A DNA stretch of 26,450 bases, taken from contig CAVURW010000100.1 in assembly GCA_963743595.1 (NCBI GenBank), forward strand, positions 1 to 26,450, in the 5' to 3' direction. Position 1 is the stretch's first letter. The number at the start of each line of letters is the position of its first letter. Shown piece after piece: positions 7,629-16,679 of the stretch. The notes under the pieces were generated by a model. The model saw nothing but the letters and a program-made list of their open reading frames with translations, was not told the DNA's origin and did no database searches. This DNA comes from CAVURW01 sp963743595 (GTDB taxonomy: Bacteria; Verrucomicrobiota; Verrucomicrobiia; Methylacidiphilales; UBA1321). Both the position numbers and the translations under genes were made by a program.

Positions 7629-10310
7629 TCAGCGAGTAATCAACCGCAATTCACTGCCGCCGACGGTCGCCCCGTTCCCTACGAGCTGCATGACGACAAA
7701 TCGACCGGCACGAGGACGGCCGAAAGGATAAACTCTCAGGAGAGAATCGTTGTGCCACTGGATGGTTATCGATTCATCCGCACCATGCTTGGGGTTGACC
7801 TTAGGAACCACCGGGCCGCCACCTGGATCGGTGGCGAAAAACCACAGATTGATCGTCGTCGTATGGTTTGCGTCGGGCGGAGAGGAAGGCGGTTGCGCGA
7901 AAACCAGCCCGCTCGCCTTAACTGGTTTGCCGTAGTCGGTCCAAATCACGGGAGCGTTATCCTTGGGTGCGGCCATGTAAACGCCGCCTAGGTCAGCTGC
8001 TTTCCCGAACGAATTGGGCGAGAGATTTCCGTCAAACAAATGACTGGCCTCCATCCTAGGAGTCTCGCTCGACGCCAGCGTCTTGACCGGTGGAGGCATG
8101 AATTGGATGGGTAGAGGCGTCGCCGTGATCTTCACGGACCCCTGCGTTGCGGGGAGGTCGGGGAATCCCGCCTTCACCTCGTGCTCGCCTGGCGCCAGAT
8201 CGGCAAACGAAACGGTTTGCGAAGTCTCCTTCGACCCGCTCACGTCCACATGGGCATAGCGCAGCACGTGGCCGTCCACCGCAAGGGGAATCGGCCAGGA
8301 GGTGTAGCGTGGCCCCGAGGTGCCAGCATTGGCGTAGGTCAACTTCACCGTGGGGCTGCCATTGCGGGCAGGTGCGGACTCGCAGCCGACCAGCTTGATT
8401 GCCAGCGGAACCACCTTGCCATCGGCGATGTTGATTTCGCTCGGCATTACATTGAAGCCCTCGACGACGAGATGCGGTTCCGCTCCAGCCAGTAGCGCGG
8501 TGCGGTAACGAACGGTCACTTCCCGCTTTTCATGGGGCATGAGGTTTGTCTCGTTGTCGGTCCAGAAACTGGGCAGGACTTCGCCGCCCTGCGGGCCGGA
8601 GAGGAGCTCAGACCGGACGTTGCACGCCGGGACATCCGAGGTGTTTTCAATCCCGAGGGTGTCCACGGTTTCGGCCCCATCGACATGCGCGTCCTTGACT
8701 GTGCCGATCACCATCGCAGGGGCCAGTGTCTGCAGTTCCCAACACACATCGTCGTCTGCCACCCAGCGGACGTCGTGATCGAGCACCTTCCCATCTGCTG
8801 TAGTCAGCGTGAGCGCGAGGAAACGGGGCTGCCCGTTCGCGAATTGATCGGCCAAGCTGCCTGCCGGGGTGGTCGCATCCGCCGCCACATCGACCGTGAA
8901 GTCCGCCTTCGACTCGGTAACGCCCTGGAGGTTGACAATCTCCGCATGCACCTTCGCCCCCTTTAAGGCGTCCGGCTCGGTGCTCACGACCTGCACACCG
9001 CTGTCATCAATGCTGTACTGGACGTGGATCGGCTTGAGAGCCTCCTTCATTCCGTAATAGCCGGAGCAGGGGTGCAGATACCAATCGAAGAGCTCCCACA
9101 TCATGGAGGGCCAGGCGGCGTTGACCTTCCAGAGATGGGTGCCCTCGTTGCGTGGCCGCACCTTGTTGGCCGCCTCATACACGCCCCGGTAAAACTCGCC
9201 ATGGAAAAGGTCCCCGATCCAAAGATACTCCATCAAGTCCGGCATCGGCCCGAACTGCTCGGCAATCGCGGTATGTGTGGGGACATAGTAGGTGAGGGCA
9301 TCGTGAAAACCGAAAGTCACATTGAGCGGGAAGTTTTTATCGTCGGTCTGGTCCCAATCGGGAATGGATTGGACGACAGAATTGATGTTCATCGGCGCCG
9401 CCATCCCGATCTCATTCTTACAGGTCATGTGTGGGTCGTGGGCATAAAGGTCGAACAATTTCCGCAGAGGTAGCTGGCGATAGGGTCCTCCCGAACTCAT
9501 ATGGAGAACGGGCACGGCCCAGGGGGCATTGGCGCTGCTGGACACCATCCACGGTCGTGTTCCGTCCATGGCCGGAAGCACCTGGTCCTGCATCGGCTGC
9601 GCCCAATCCTGGGGAGGCGCCGCCTCGTTGGCACCCTCCCAAAGCAACAGGCTGGGATGGCCTCTCATGCGGTCGACGCAGTCGACCATGTTATCCATCA
9701 GCAGCTTGGTATCGACCTGGCCGACCATGTACGGAGATGTTCGTGAAAAGTCCTCCCAGACAAGCAAGCCATTTCGATCACAGGCATCGAAGAAAGCATC
9801 CGGCGGCATGATGCCGCAGCCGTTTACCCGGACGACGGTCTCGTTGCCCTCGGCCATCAAGCGCACTTCATCGCGGTAGCGCTGGGCGCTCCAGCTCAGC
9901 ATGGTGTCGGGGATCCAGGCACCACCGGAGAGTCGGATGGTGCGTCCGTTGCAGGTGAAGGCCCGTCCGCCGCTGGCCAAGATGTAGGTGCCGACCGTTC
10001 TCACGCCCAGAAGCGAGGACGCTGACGAGCTAGGTTTGCCATCAACCGAGGCGCGGACGGTAAGTCTATAAAGCGGATGGTCGCCATACGTGACTGGCCA
10101 CCAAACCTTGGGGTTGTGCAGAATCAGTTCGGGGTGATCGGTGGGCAGCAGAATAAACTCGTTCCGCCCGGGAGCTGCGGCAGACGTTTTGCTGAAATTC
10201 CACAGCGGAGTTCCGTCGAAACTTTCCGGCTCAATGCGGACGGTAAGATCGGTGCTCACCGGCTTGTGGGCCGGGATTGTCCATGTAACCGCGTACCTTG
10301 ATCGGCGCAT
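7629..10310 (-). pseudogene. GH2 family glycoside hydrolase, central and C-terminal part
   Basis: Large part of a secreted family 2 enzyme of the exo-beta-glucosaminidase / beta-mannosidase type. The frame opens inside the protein, with no start of its own. After an Ig-like domain comes the TIM barrel: TIRLSGGAWIPDTMLSW marks its first strand, HPSLLLWEGANEAA holds the acid/base Glu of the Asn-Glu pair (codons near 9624-9629), and KNEIGM holds the probable nucleophile (Glu codon 9411-9413). More beta-sandwich domains and a C-terminal discoidin-like region (ASHLFDGNLSPNSFG) extend to the stop at 7629. The frame is uninterrupted for 893 codons, so all damage lies upstream, between ~10310 and 10507. 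Together with the N-terminal piece the original protein would be about 1,180 aa. Confidence 0.85.
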
Positions 10311-11193
10311 CCTGCCCCGGCGTCCAGTTCGAGATCCACGAACCCGGCAGGATCGCGCACGGCCACCGGGCCAGTTGCTTCCAGCCAGACATGCTGCCAG
10401 ATCCCCATGTTCCGATCACGCACGCTTGGCGTCCAATCCCAGCCGACGCGTTTGGTACATGGTGACATTGGCAAGAATTGTTCGGTCGCCGCCGTTGGGC
10501 CCGAACGGCGCCGTAGACGCCGCCTAATTGCTCCTCCACTGGATCGCCGGGCACGTCCAGTGGATGGATGCGAATGGCCAGCGTATTCGTTTCGCCTGCC
10601 TTCGCAAATTTGCTGATGTCGAAGCGGAAACGCTTGAACATCCCCACCACGTCCTTTGCGTTCGCAATCTGATGGCCGTTTAGCCAGACGTCTGCGCGAT
10701 AGTTGATGCCGTCCAGATGCAGCCACACCACTTGGCCATGGTAACTGGCTGGCAGGGTGAAGGAAGTGCGAAACCAATAGGGGCGGTCAAACGGGTTGGA
10801 GTGATCGGGCAGGTGGCTGTACTGCATCAAATTGTAGCGCGTGTTTTCAGCCTCGTTCACATCCGGGATGCGCATCATGTTCGTGCCCATGATCGGGTCG
10901 GGATAAATCCCATTGCGCACGAGAGTCGCGAGCGCCGTTGTGGGTACCGTTGCCGGATACCAGCCTGTCGCCTCGAATGTGGGAGAAGAAAACGTGTCAC
11001 CGTGGTCGCCTACGATCGCTTCTTCCCGCATCTGCCAGTTATCGTGCAGGACAAGCGCGCCCGCACTTACGGCTCCCAGCGGTTCACTATCTACCGCAGG
11101 AAAACTTGGGGCTGCTTTATCAGCTAGGGCGAGGGAATCGAAAGAAAGGATGAGAATGAGAAAACACCGCTGGAGAAAGTGAGTTGTAGTCAT
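10231..11193 (-). pseudogene. GH2 family glycoside hydrolase, N-terminal part before frameshifts
   Basis: The start is ATG 11193 with a signal peptide (FLQRCFLILILSFDSLALA), so the enzyme was exported. The sugar-binding domain typical of GH2 follows: FDRPYWFRTSFTLP, then WLHLDGINYRADVWLNGHQI, then EEQLGGVYG. From there coding switches frames. An extra base at 10506 (gcc-G-ttc) must be removed to read FGPNGGDRTILANVTMYQ. Near 10455 a second shift gives VGWDWTPSVRDRNMGIWQHV in a third frame. Near 10310 another shift joins the long downstream frame. The translation after VYGA in the frame given here, up to its stop at 10231, is therefore not biological. Three changes within 200 bases, against thousands of clean bases around them, suggest a decaying gene, though local sequence error is possible. 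Confidence 0.82.
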
Positions 11194-11620
11194 CTAGAAA
11201 AGCTTAAGTAAGCTTGATAGCAATCGCAAGTAGTTTGTATAAACATTTAAATGTATGTCAAGCCGAACGTTTGGGTGGGGCTTGAGCAACAACCGCCCAC
11301 GGTTAAGCCAACCTTTACTGATCAAGCAATGGCCGAGTTAACCGTGAGGCTGTCTGGTTCGGGGAAACTAGTCTATTCGGCAAATTGGATTCTAAATCCA
11401 GAAATCTGCTTTTCTTCGCCAATGATCTCCCAATTTTTAATTAATTAAAAATGCGGTCAACGATTTCGGGCATTGCTCCGTTGCCATCGTCACAAAGCAG
11501 GCCAGGGCCGGGATATGCGCATCGACCGTGCAGGGATGAATCGACGTTTTGCTCAGTCCCGTGGTTCTCTTGTCAGGCGGATCCAGAACGGCGACCAGCC
11601 ATGCCTAGCGCGCAAGGATT
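11194..11620. other. Intergenic region between GH2 and GH106 genes
   Basis: These 427 bases hold no convincing gene. The most distinctive feature is an 18-nt perfect AT palindrome at 11434-11451. The part near the GH2 start is AT-rich (aaacatttaaatgtatg around 11241-11257, itself dyad-like) and may contain the GH2 promoter, but no clean -35/-10 pair can be assigned. Confidence 0.6.
11434..11451. repeat. Perfect 18-nt palindrome
   Basis: TTTTTAATTAATTAAAAA reads identically on both strands. It lies downstream of the GH106 gene, whose stop is at 11621, and upstream of the GH2 start. It could be an A/T-rich regulator site, or a weak bidirectional terminator thanks to the T/A runs. AT-only composition makes a stable hairpin unlikely. 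Confidence 0.6.
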
Positions 11621-14600
11621 TCATGGGTGTTTAAGGAGCTCTGCATCTTTCGGTGCAGGCGCCGCGGAGCGCAGAACGACAGGACCCAGGAGCCCCGAAG
11701 GCAGTCGCGGAGAGCCAGCCTTGTAGGGAGGATAGTTCGTCCAGGTGAGCCGCTTAGCCTCTGGCAAAGCAGCGTCGGCGATGAGCCGATTGGCCCACAA
11801 GTTGGCTACCTTTATCTCGATCCGGTTTTTGCCCGGATGCAGTGCCGCGGTCACATCCGCCGCGAAGGGCGCTTTCCATAGATCACCAAATTTTTGTCCG
11901 TTCACCGTGAGCGACGCGATGACGTCCACCGTGCCGAGATCGAGCACCACCCGGTTCGGCAGCGTTTGGGGCAGATCGAACTCCCGCGTATAGGTCGCCG
12001 TGCCGGAGTAATCACGGATGCCTGGATCGGACGAGTCGGTCCAGGAACTAAGCTTGGGAAAATCCGCGTGCGCGGGGCCGCCCCATTGGGGATCGAAGCT
12101 CACCTGCCATCCATCATCGAGCGTTTGCCAAATCGGCAAGGATTCCACCAAGCCCGGTGCGGGCTTGGTGGGGGGCGGACCATTGCGGAAGACGACGAAA
12201 AGGGATTCGTGCGATTCCAACTGGATCGGCACCGAGGTCACCGGGCCTTGGCGAACGGCGCCGGGAAGCGCGTCAATGGAGCCGGTCTCGGGGTTCCAGG
12301 CCTGGGGCGTGGTGCCAACGGCGCGAAAGTTCCCGGTGAAGGACGCAGGCGTATCGCCATGGTTTGCGAGAAAGTAAATGTCGTCGGGACCGCTCTTCCT
12401 GTGCGCGTAGAGAATGTTTACGTCCGCTCCCGTTGCCTCAAAATCCTTCGGCGTGTCGAGCAGCTTCAACTCGTCCGCGGGTGACCGGCCCCACACGATC
12501 GCTCCCAGCCCGGTTTTGCGTTCTCCCGATCCGTCCGGCGTACCGGAGCCCCACAGTTCATCGGCGATCCGACGCACCTCCGCATCGCCCGCGGCGCCAT
12601 CTTCGAGACCCGGTGATCCAAGCGGCTTTCGGAGACCGAGAACCGTCGCGCCCGCATTCACGAGTACTTCCAAGTGTTTCGCCGCCGCCAAAGTCATTCG
12701 ATCACCGCCGGCGAGCACCAGCATCCGATAGCTCATGCCGCCAGGCAAAACGACTCGGCCATCCTTCACATTGGCGCGCAGCAAAATTTCATCTCCACAG
12801 ACGTCATAATCGTAGCCGGGTGGCGGCGCTGGGCGCATCCGCCACGTCACAATTTTGAGTGGTGTATCGTTGCCCAAATGATAGAGCAGGTCGATCACCG
12901 GCTCGCCTTGGCGCATCATCTCGCATGAGCGGGCGAGGGTGTCCCAGAAACCGCGACTGTATTCCCACCAGGTGTTATTCCGTTGAAAGCAGAGGATTTC
13001 ATTCGGTTCGACGACGCCCGGCTTCCGGTCGTCTCGCGGCTGATGGTTATCCGCGAGCGCGACAAACCGGTTGATGCCTAGGGAGAGCGCCGCATCGGCC
13101 AGCGGCTTCTCGGTTGCCGGGGTGGCACTAAAGGGGCTGCCGGTAAAGGACTCGGCGGCCGCAATGGGCAGCCCATACACGTGCGCGGCGCTGGCCGCTT
13201 CCTTGCAATCCATGGTGCCGTTTTTCTGACCGTACCAGAACTCACCCATGGGGATGTCCGTGCGGCCCTTGGACTGGATATTATCGCCGGGGATGCCCGT
13301 CGCGATGCCCGGCGCCTGAGCCATGAAGGTCATCCCGTCCGCGTGGCAAAGTTTGGTCATCGTGCCGAAATACTCATCGCTCATCGTATCGGCGATCGTC
13401 CGGCGGACATCGTAGAGGAAGCGGTTGGATTGGTCCGGGCTGCCCACCACGCGGCCTGCCATCGTGGGCAGGTAGCGGAGCAAATCGTACCCCCGTCGTT
13501 GGCGGAATTGCGCCGGAAAATCGGCCGTCCAATTTTGCGCTCCGCTTTCCGCGCTATCCATGTTCACCCCACTGAGCTTGGCACCCGGCACGGTCCGGAT
13601 CTCTTTCAGGATGCGTCCGACATAGTGATCATATTGAATCGTCGTGGCCTCCGCACTCAACTTGTCGCATTCGAGGCCCATCGTTTCGGGCCTTCCATGC
13701 TTCGTTCCCGCGCCCGTCGGCGTATGGCCGAGGCGCATAATCGTCCACCGCCCCGGCGGAACGTCCCAAGTCAGCCGTCCATCGGCGTCCAGATGGCCGC
13801 TCAGGTCGACTATTTTATCGGGGTCGATGACCTCGTCACCCTTGTAGGGCGGAGTTCGGTCGGGATCTGGAAAATCTTCCACGTTCGCTGATTTTTCCTC
13901 CCACTGGTCGATCAACGCTTCGCTGTTCAGCCGGACATCTCCCAGCTGGAGACTTTTACCTTTTTCGACTCCGTCCCATCCGTGGAGATTGAGTCGAAAA
14001 AAGCGAGCGGTGGCAGCAGGGAACGCTGTGGTTTGCAAAATCCAACCATCCTGCCGATAGCCGCGGCCCGGCACTGTGCAGACCCGCTGCCACTGCGTCC
14101 CGTCGTTGCTGGATTCCAACTCGCCGATGGGAGGAATTGGACCTCTCCCCGGCTCAAAGGGGTTGTCGCTCCAGTTTCCGGGTTGCTGCGTGACGATGAC
14201 CGGGGCCTTGGAGATAGGAAGGACCGAGTAACTCAAGCTGCGGGCCGTGAACGGATGACCATAATCCATCTGGATCAGCACCGGTTGGCCTGCTGGTCCC
14301 GGAGCAATGGCCACCCCACCACGCGCTGGTTGATCAAAGATGTGCGGCAGATCATGCACCTCCGGCGTGCTCGTCAACACCGGCGGCGCTTCGTGTGGTT
14401 CGTCGCCAGCCCGAGACGGAAATGCAAGCACCGCGACGTCCTGGTAAAAACCGAGCTTGGTCGGAGGCTGCGGCAGAACACCTGAAAACTTCTGTCCTCC
14501 TTCGACCTGCAACTCGCACGAGACCAGTCGCTGCATGCCGAGTGCCGGAGTGATCCATGGGCCGCCGGCGACGTAGCCGCTGCTCGAGTTGACCTCCAGC

Positions 14601-14938
14601 GTCATGTGTAGCCTGGCGCATTCGGCAGCGGCAAACCGCACCCGAGCCAGCCATTCCGGTGAAAGGCTTTGGAGAGCATCAGGGGCATCCGCAAAAACCT
14701 GTTCGTAAATAACCACGCCGCCGAAGCCAACGCGCTTCAGCGCCTCCAAATCCTGGGTGATCCCGTGATCGGTGGTGACCGATTCGCCCCAGAACCACCA
14801 TACTGCGGGCTTGGCGGGCGTTGAAGGCACTAAAAATGCGTGCTCCAGCGATTCCCCTTCTTCGGCGATTCCGCAAAACGTGCCGAGGAAGACGAACGAT
14901 GCCGCGAACACTAGACACCGCATCGGATTAAGTAACAT
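11621..14938 (-). CDS. GH106-family glycoside hydrolase (alpha-L-rhamnosidase type), secreted
   Basis: Intact 1,105-residue enzyme of the GH106 type, retaining the family's usual length of about 1,000-1,150 aa. These enzymes remove alpha-L-rhamnose from rhamnogalacturonan and related glycans. A signal peptide is clear (CLVFAASFVFLGTFCGIAEE), so the protein is exported. Family landmarks are AVWWFWGESVTTDHGITQDL near the N-terminus, FGGVVIYEQV, LEVNSSSGYVAGGPWITP and SGVNMDSAESGAQNWT. After the barrel, a C-terminal beta-sandwich has the GH2-like pattern REFDLPQTLPNRVVLDLG and VTAALHPGKNRIEIKVANLW, ending GLLGPVVL. No Shine-Dalgarno sequence decides between ATG 14938 and ATG 14923; both keep the signal peptide. 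The gene points the same way as the broken GH2, 427 bp upstream of it, so the two may have formed one polysaccharide-use transcript. Confidence 0.9.
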   Translation of the reverse strand: MLLNPMRCLVFAASFVFLGTFCGIAEEGESLEHAFLVPSTPAKPAVWWFWGESVTTDHGITQDLEALKRVGFGGVVIYEQVFADAPDALQSLSPEWLARVRFAAAECARLHMTLEVNSSSGYVAGGPWITPALGMQRLVSCELQVEGGQKFSGVLPQPPTKLGFYQDVAVLAFPSRAGDEPHEAPPVLTSTPEVHDLPHIFDQPARGGVAIAPGPAGQPVLIQMDYGHPFTARSLSYSVLPISKAPVIVTQQPGNWSDNPFEPGRGPIPPIGELESSNDGTQWQRVCTVPGRGYRQDGWILQTTAFPAATARFFRLNLHGWDGVEKGKSLQLGDVRLNSEALIDQWEEKSANVEDFPDPDRTPPYKGDEVIDPDKIVDLSGHLDADGRLTWDVPPGRWTIMRLGHTPTGAGTKHGRPETMGLECDKLSAEATTIQYDHYVGRILKEIRTVPGAKLSGVNMDSAESGAQNWTADFPAQFRQRRGYDLLRYLPTMAGRVVGSPDQSNRFLYDVRRTIADTMSDEYFGTMTKLCHADGMTFMAQAPGIATGIPGDNIQSKGRTDIPMGEFWYGQKNGTMDCKEAASAAHVYGLPIAAAESFTGSPFSATPATEKPLADAALSLGINRFVALADNHQPRDDRKPGVVEPNEILCFQRNNTWWEYSRGFWDTLARSCEMMRQGEPVIDLLYHLGNDTPLKIVTWRMRPAPPPGYDYDVCGDEILLRANVKDGRVVLPGGMSYRMLVLAGGDRMTLAAAKHLEVLVNAGATVLGLRKPLGSPGLEDGAAGDAEVRRIADELWGSGTPDGSGERKTGLGAIVWGRSPADELKLLDTPKDFEATGADVNILYAHRKSGPDDIYFLANHGDTPASFTGNFRAVGTTPQAWNPETGSIDALPGAVRQGPVTSVPIQLESHESLFVVFRNGPPPTKPAPGLVESLPIWQTLDDGWQVSFDPQWGGPAHADFPKLSSWTDSSDPGIRDYSGTATYTREFDLPQTLPNRVVLDLGTVDVIASLTVNGQKFGDLWKAPFAADVTAALHPGKNRIEIKVANLWANRLIADAALPEAKRLTWTNYPPYKAGSPRLPSGLLGPVVLRSAAPAPKDAELLKHP

Positions 14939-15159
14939 ATGGTGGGTTAGTCTCGGGCAGGCGCGGGGTTGAATAAAGAATGAAATGCGAAAGAGGTTTG
15001 CGGTGCCAGCGCAACTGCACTGGCCTGCTACTGGAGACCACTCGTGCTACCCTGCGAGCCATCCGCTCGGCTCGGAGGATCGACACCGTTCGTCGCCGGC
15101 GAAGGCCCAGGTTATATGCGCAATCGAAGCGGGCTGAAAGTCCGCGTATTCCGAGGGCG

Positions 15160-15392
15160 ACCATACAGAAGTTTCCGCAAATCAATCATGTTTTACGATA
15201 GAAAAAATGTTCGCCATCAAACATTTTGACGCGAGCTTTCAGCCCGCAACCACATTGCGACGAGACCCAGGCCCTCGACCGTCTTACCAGACGGTCTTCG
15301 ACGTAGGCTTAACATGAGCCCGTCCCTTCGGGCCTAAAGACCAGGAGGCATTGTGAAATCGAAAGGCGCTACTGGGTCCAGCGTCACGCTGG
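15160..15392 (-). repeat. Interspersed mosaic repeat, copy A (inverted relative to copy B)
   Basis: Read on the minus strand this stretch aligns with 19152-19368 on the plus strand. Best block: 15201-15250 (reverse complement) against 19286-19335, 45 of 50 identical by eye. A second block around 15326-15392 aligns with 19155-19219 at about four bases in five, and the end gattgatttgc is also shared. Between blocks the copies diverge and have small indels. It contains hairpin modules such as gcgagctttcagcccgc. It occupies the gap between the GH106 and DHPS-like genes, which otherwise has no gene. It may be transcribed as the leader of the DHPS-like gene. Confidence 0.8.
15277..15296. repeat. 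Perfect 8-bp-stem hairpin within copy A
   Basis: GACCGTCT-tacc-AGACGGTC forms an 8-bp stem with a four-base loop. No T run follows on either strand, so it is not a standard intrinsic terminator. It falls in the part where copies A and B differ most. Confidence 0.75.
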
Positions 15393-15434
15393 TTGGATGC
15401 AACGTCACGTTGCCTGGGTCCAGCGTCACGCTGG
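15378..15434 (+). repeat. Three hairpins in a 21-nt periodic tandem array
   Basis: Three 15-nt perfect inverted repeats start exactly 21 nt apart at 15378, 15399 and 15420. Units 1 and 3 are CCAGCGTCACGCTGG; unit 2 is GCAACGTCACGTTGC. Unit 2 differs from the others at stem positions 1 and 4, and in both cases the pairing base on the other side has changed too (C-G to G-C, G-C to A-T), so the 7-bp stem is kept around a single central C. Spacers are TTGGAT, CTGGGT and CTTCAG. The array lies about 80 bp upstream of the chosen start of the DHPS-like gene. Confidence 0.85.
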
Positions 15435-15512
15435 CTTCAGGCCACTGGGGCAGACTTTAGCTGTACTAAAATGCAGGATGCAGCCTCCACGCGCCTGCGC
15501 TATCTTCACGCG

Positions 15513-16433
15513 ATGCTCGACCTCTCTTTGTTGCACGAATTATTTGGGACTTACGGAACGACCGGCGCGATGCCGCAAGTAGCCAAATTCACAATCGGCA
15601 ATCGGGTTTTCGATCCGGCAAACGACGGTCCCCGTTTGATGGGCGTGGTGAATTTGTCCGCTGACTCGTGGTATCGAGAGAGCGTCGTGCTAAACGCCGA
15701 TGCTGCGATAGAACGCGGGAAAGTTCTGGCGGCGCAAGGAGCTGCTCTGGTCGATATCGGGGCGGAATCGAGCTTGGCGCATGCGGCGCGCGTTGATGAA
15801 GTCGTGCAAAAGAGCGCGCTCTTGCCTGTCGTATCGGCATTGGCGGAAGCGGGTGTGATGGTTTCCGTGGAGACCTACCGCGCGACCGTAACCGAGGCTT
15901 GCCTGAAGGCGGGCGCGCGCGTTTTGAACATGACCGGCACCACCGACCGCACACGAATTTATGAGCAGGTGGCGGCGTTTGAGGCCGGGCTGATTCTCTG
16001 CTTCGTACAAGGCGCGAACGTGCGAGAGGTGAGTGATCTGGAGCTGGGTCGCGATCCCATCGGCGCTCTCTACGAATACTTCGCCCGCGAGGTGGAGGCG
16101 GCGACCCAAGCGGGCGTCACCCGCCTCTGGATTGATCCGGGGCTCGGCTTCTATTACCGGAATCTGCAGGACAGTGGAGAGCGTATCCGCCATCAGATGC
16201 GCGTCTTTCTAAATAGCTTTCGCCTAGCGAAACTCGGTTGGCCGATTTGCCAAGCTTTGCCGCATGCCTTTGAATGTTTTGAGGACGAAGTGCGCGCCGC
16301 TGAGCCCTACTTTGCAGTGCTGGCCGCCTTAGGAGGAAATCACCTCCTGCGCACGCACGAACTGGTGAAGGTGAGGGGAGTGGTGCGTGCCCTGCGCTTG
16401 GTACGTGATAAGTCCGATCTGCTGGTGCCGTGA
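15513..16433 (+). CDS. Divergent dihydropteroate-synthase-like (pterin-binding) protein
   Basis: 306 residues from ATG 15513; ATG 15471 and ATG 15570 are alternatives and no clear ribosome-binding site chooses. An apparent extension to TTG 15393 runs through the hairpin repeat and is rejected. The TIM-barrel pterin-binding fold is visible: LMGVVNLSADSWY corresponds to the MGILNxTPDSF motif, LVDIGAESS to VDIGGESTRPG, MVSVETYRATVTEACLKAGA to the SVDTYK segment, and LWIDPGLGF to DPGIGF. The sites that bind phosphate and p-aminobenzoate look altered: the expected SRKxF loop reads ALPHAFECF, while the final RTHELVKVRGVVRAL keeps the Arg-x-His strand. It may be a paralogue with another pterin or methyl-carrier substrate rather than FolP of folate synthesis. 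It is convergent with pbpC. Confidence 0.78.
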   Translation: MLDLSLLHELFGTYGTTGAMPQVAKFTIGNRVFDPANDGPRLMGVVNLSADSWYRESVVLNADAAIERGKVLAAQGAALVDIGAESSLAHAARVDEVVQKSALLPVVSALAEAGVMVSVETYRATVTEACLKAGARVLNMTGTTDRTRIYEQVAAFEAGLILCFVQGANVREVSDLELGRDPIGALYEYFAREVEAATQAGVTRLWIDPGLGFYYRNLQDSGERIRHQMRVFLNSFRLAKLGWPICQALPHAFECFEDEVRAAEPYFAVLAALGGNHLLRTHELVKVRGVVRALRLVRDKSDLLVP

Positions 16434-16679
16434 CGGCAGCGGTTTAGGATTTGACCCCACGGAATTTCTAAACGAACTTGGGCGCACGTGAGCCGCAGCA
16501 TTCATCAGACCCGCAGAGATTACTTCAAACGATTGCAATGGGACTTTAGTGATCCCGGCTGGGATCGATGTCTGATCACCAGAATGTGGAATCGACAGAA
16601 CAAGCTCGCGCGTATTCATTCGCATAACCTAGCCAGAACCCGACAAAACCAAGTGAATCGTGCCAATCAAAGTACGTAA

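Noticed and set aside
8532..9473. Plus-strand open frames opposite the GH2 gene
   Set aside because: Shadow frames of GC-rich coding DNA; no start signals or family resemblance.
11440..11580. Minus-strand peptide containing DDGNGAMPEIVDRIF, resembling the G-box of histidine-kinase ATPases
   Set aside because: Only about 15 residues are similar in a frame of about 45 codons, with nothing kinase-like around it; probably chance.
11894..14485. Several long plus-strand open frames (for example 11894-12484, 13181-13891, 13982-14485)
   Set aside because: They lie antisense to the intact GH106 gene, are rich in Arg/Pro/His, and have no recognisable domains.
15378..15434. Regularly spaced repeats that might be a CRISPR array
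   Set aside because: The period is only 21 nt, the spacers are 6 nt, there are three units, and no cas gene is present. They are hairpin modules of a larger element.
15393..15512. N-terminal extension of the DHPS-like protein from TTG 15393
   Set aside because: It would translate the hairpin repeat; homology to pterin-binding proteins begins well after ATG 15513.
16434..16679. Possible small genes between the DHPS-like gene and pbpC on either strand
   Set aside because: Frames of 60-100 codons exist, but none has recognisable sequence or a start signal. This looks like an ordinary convergent gap.
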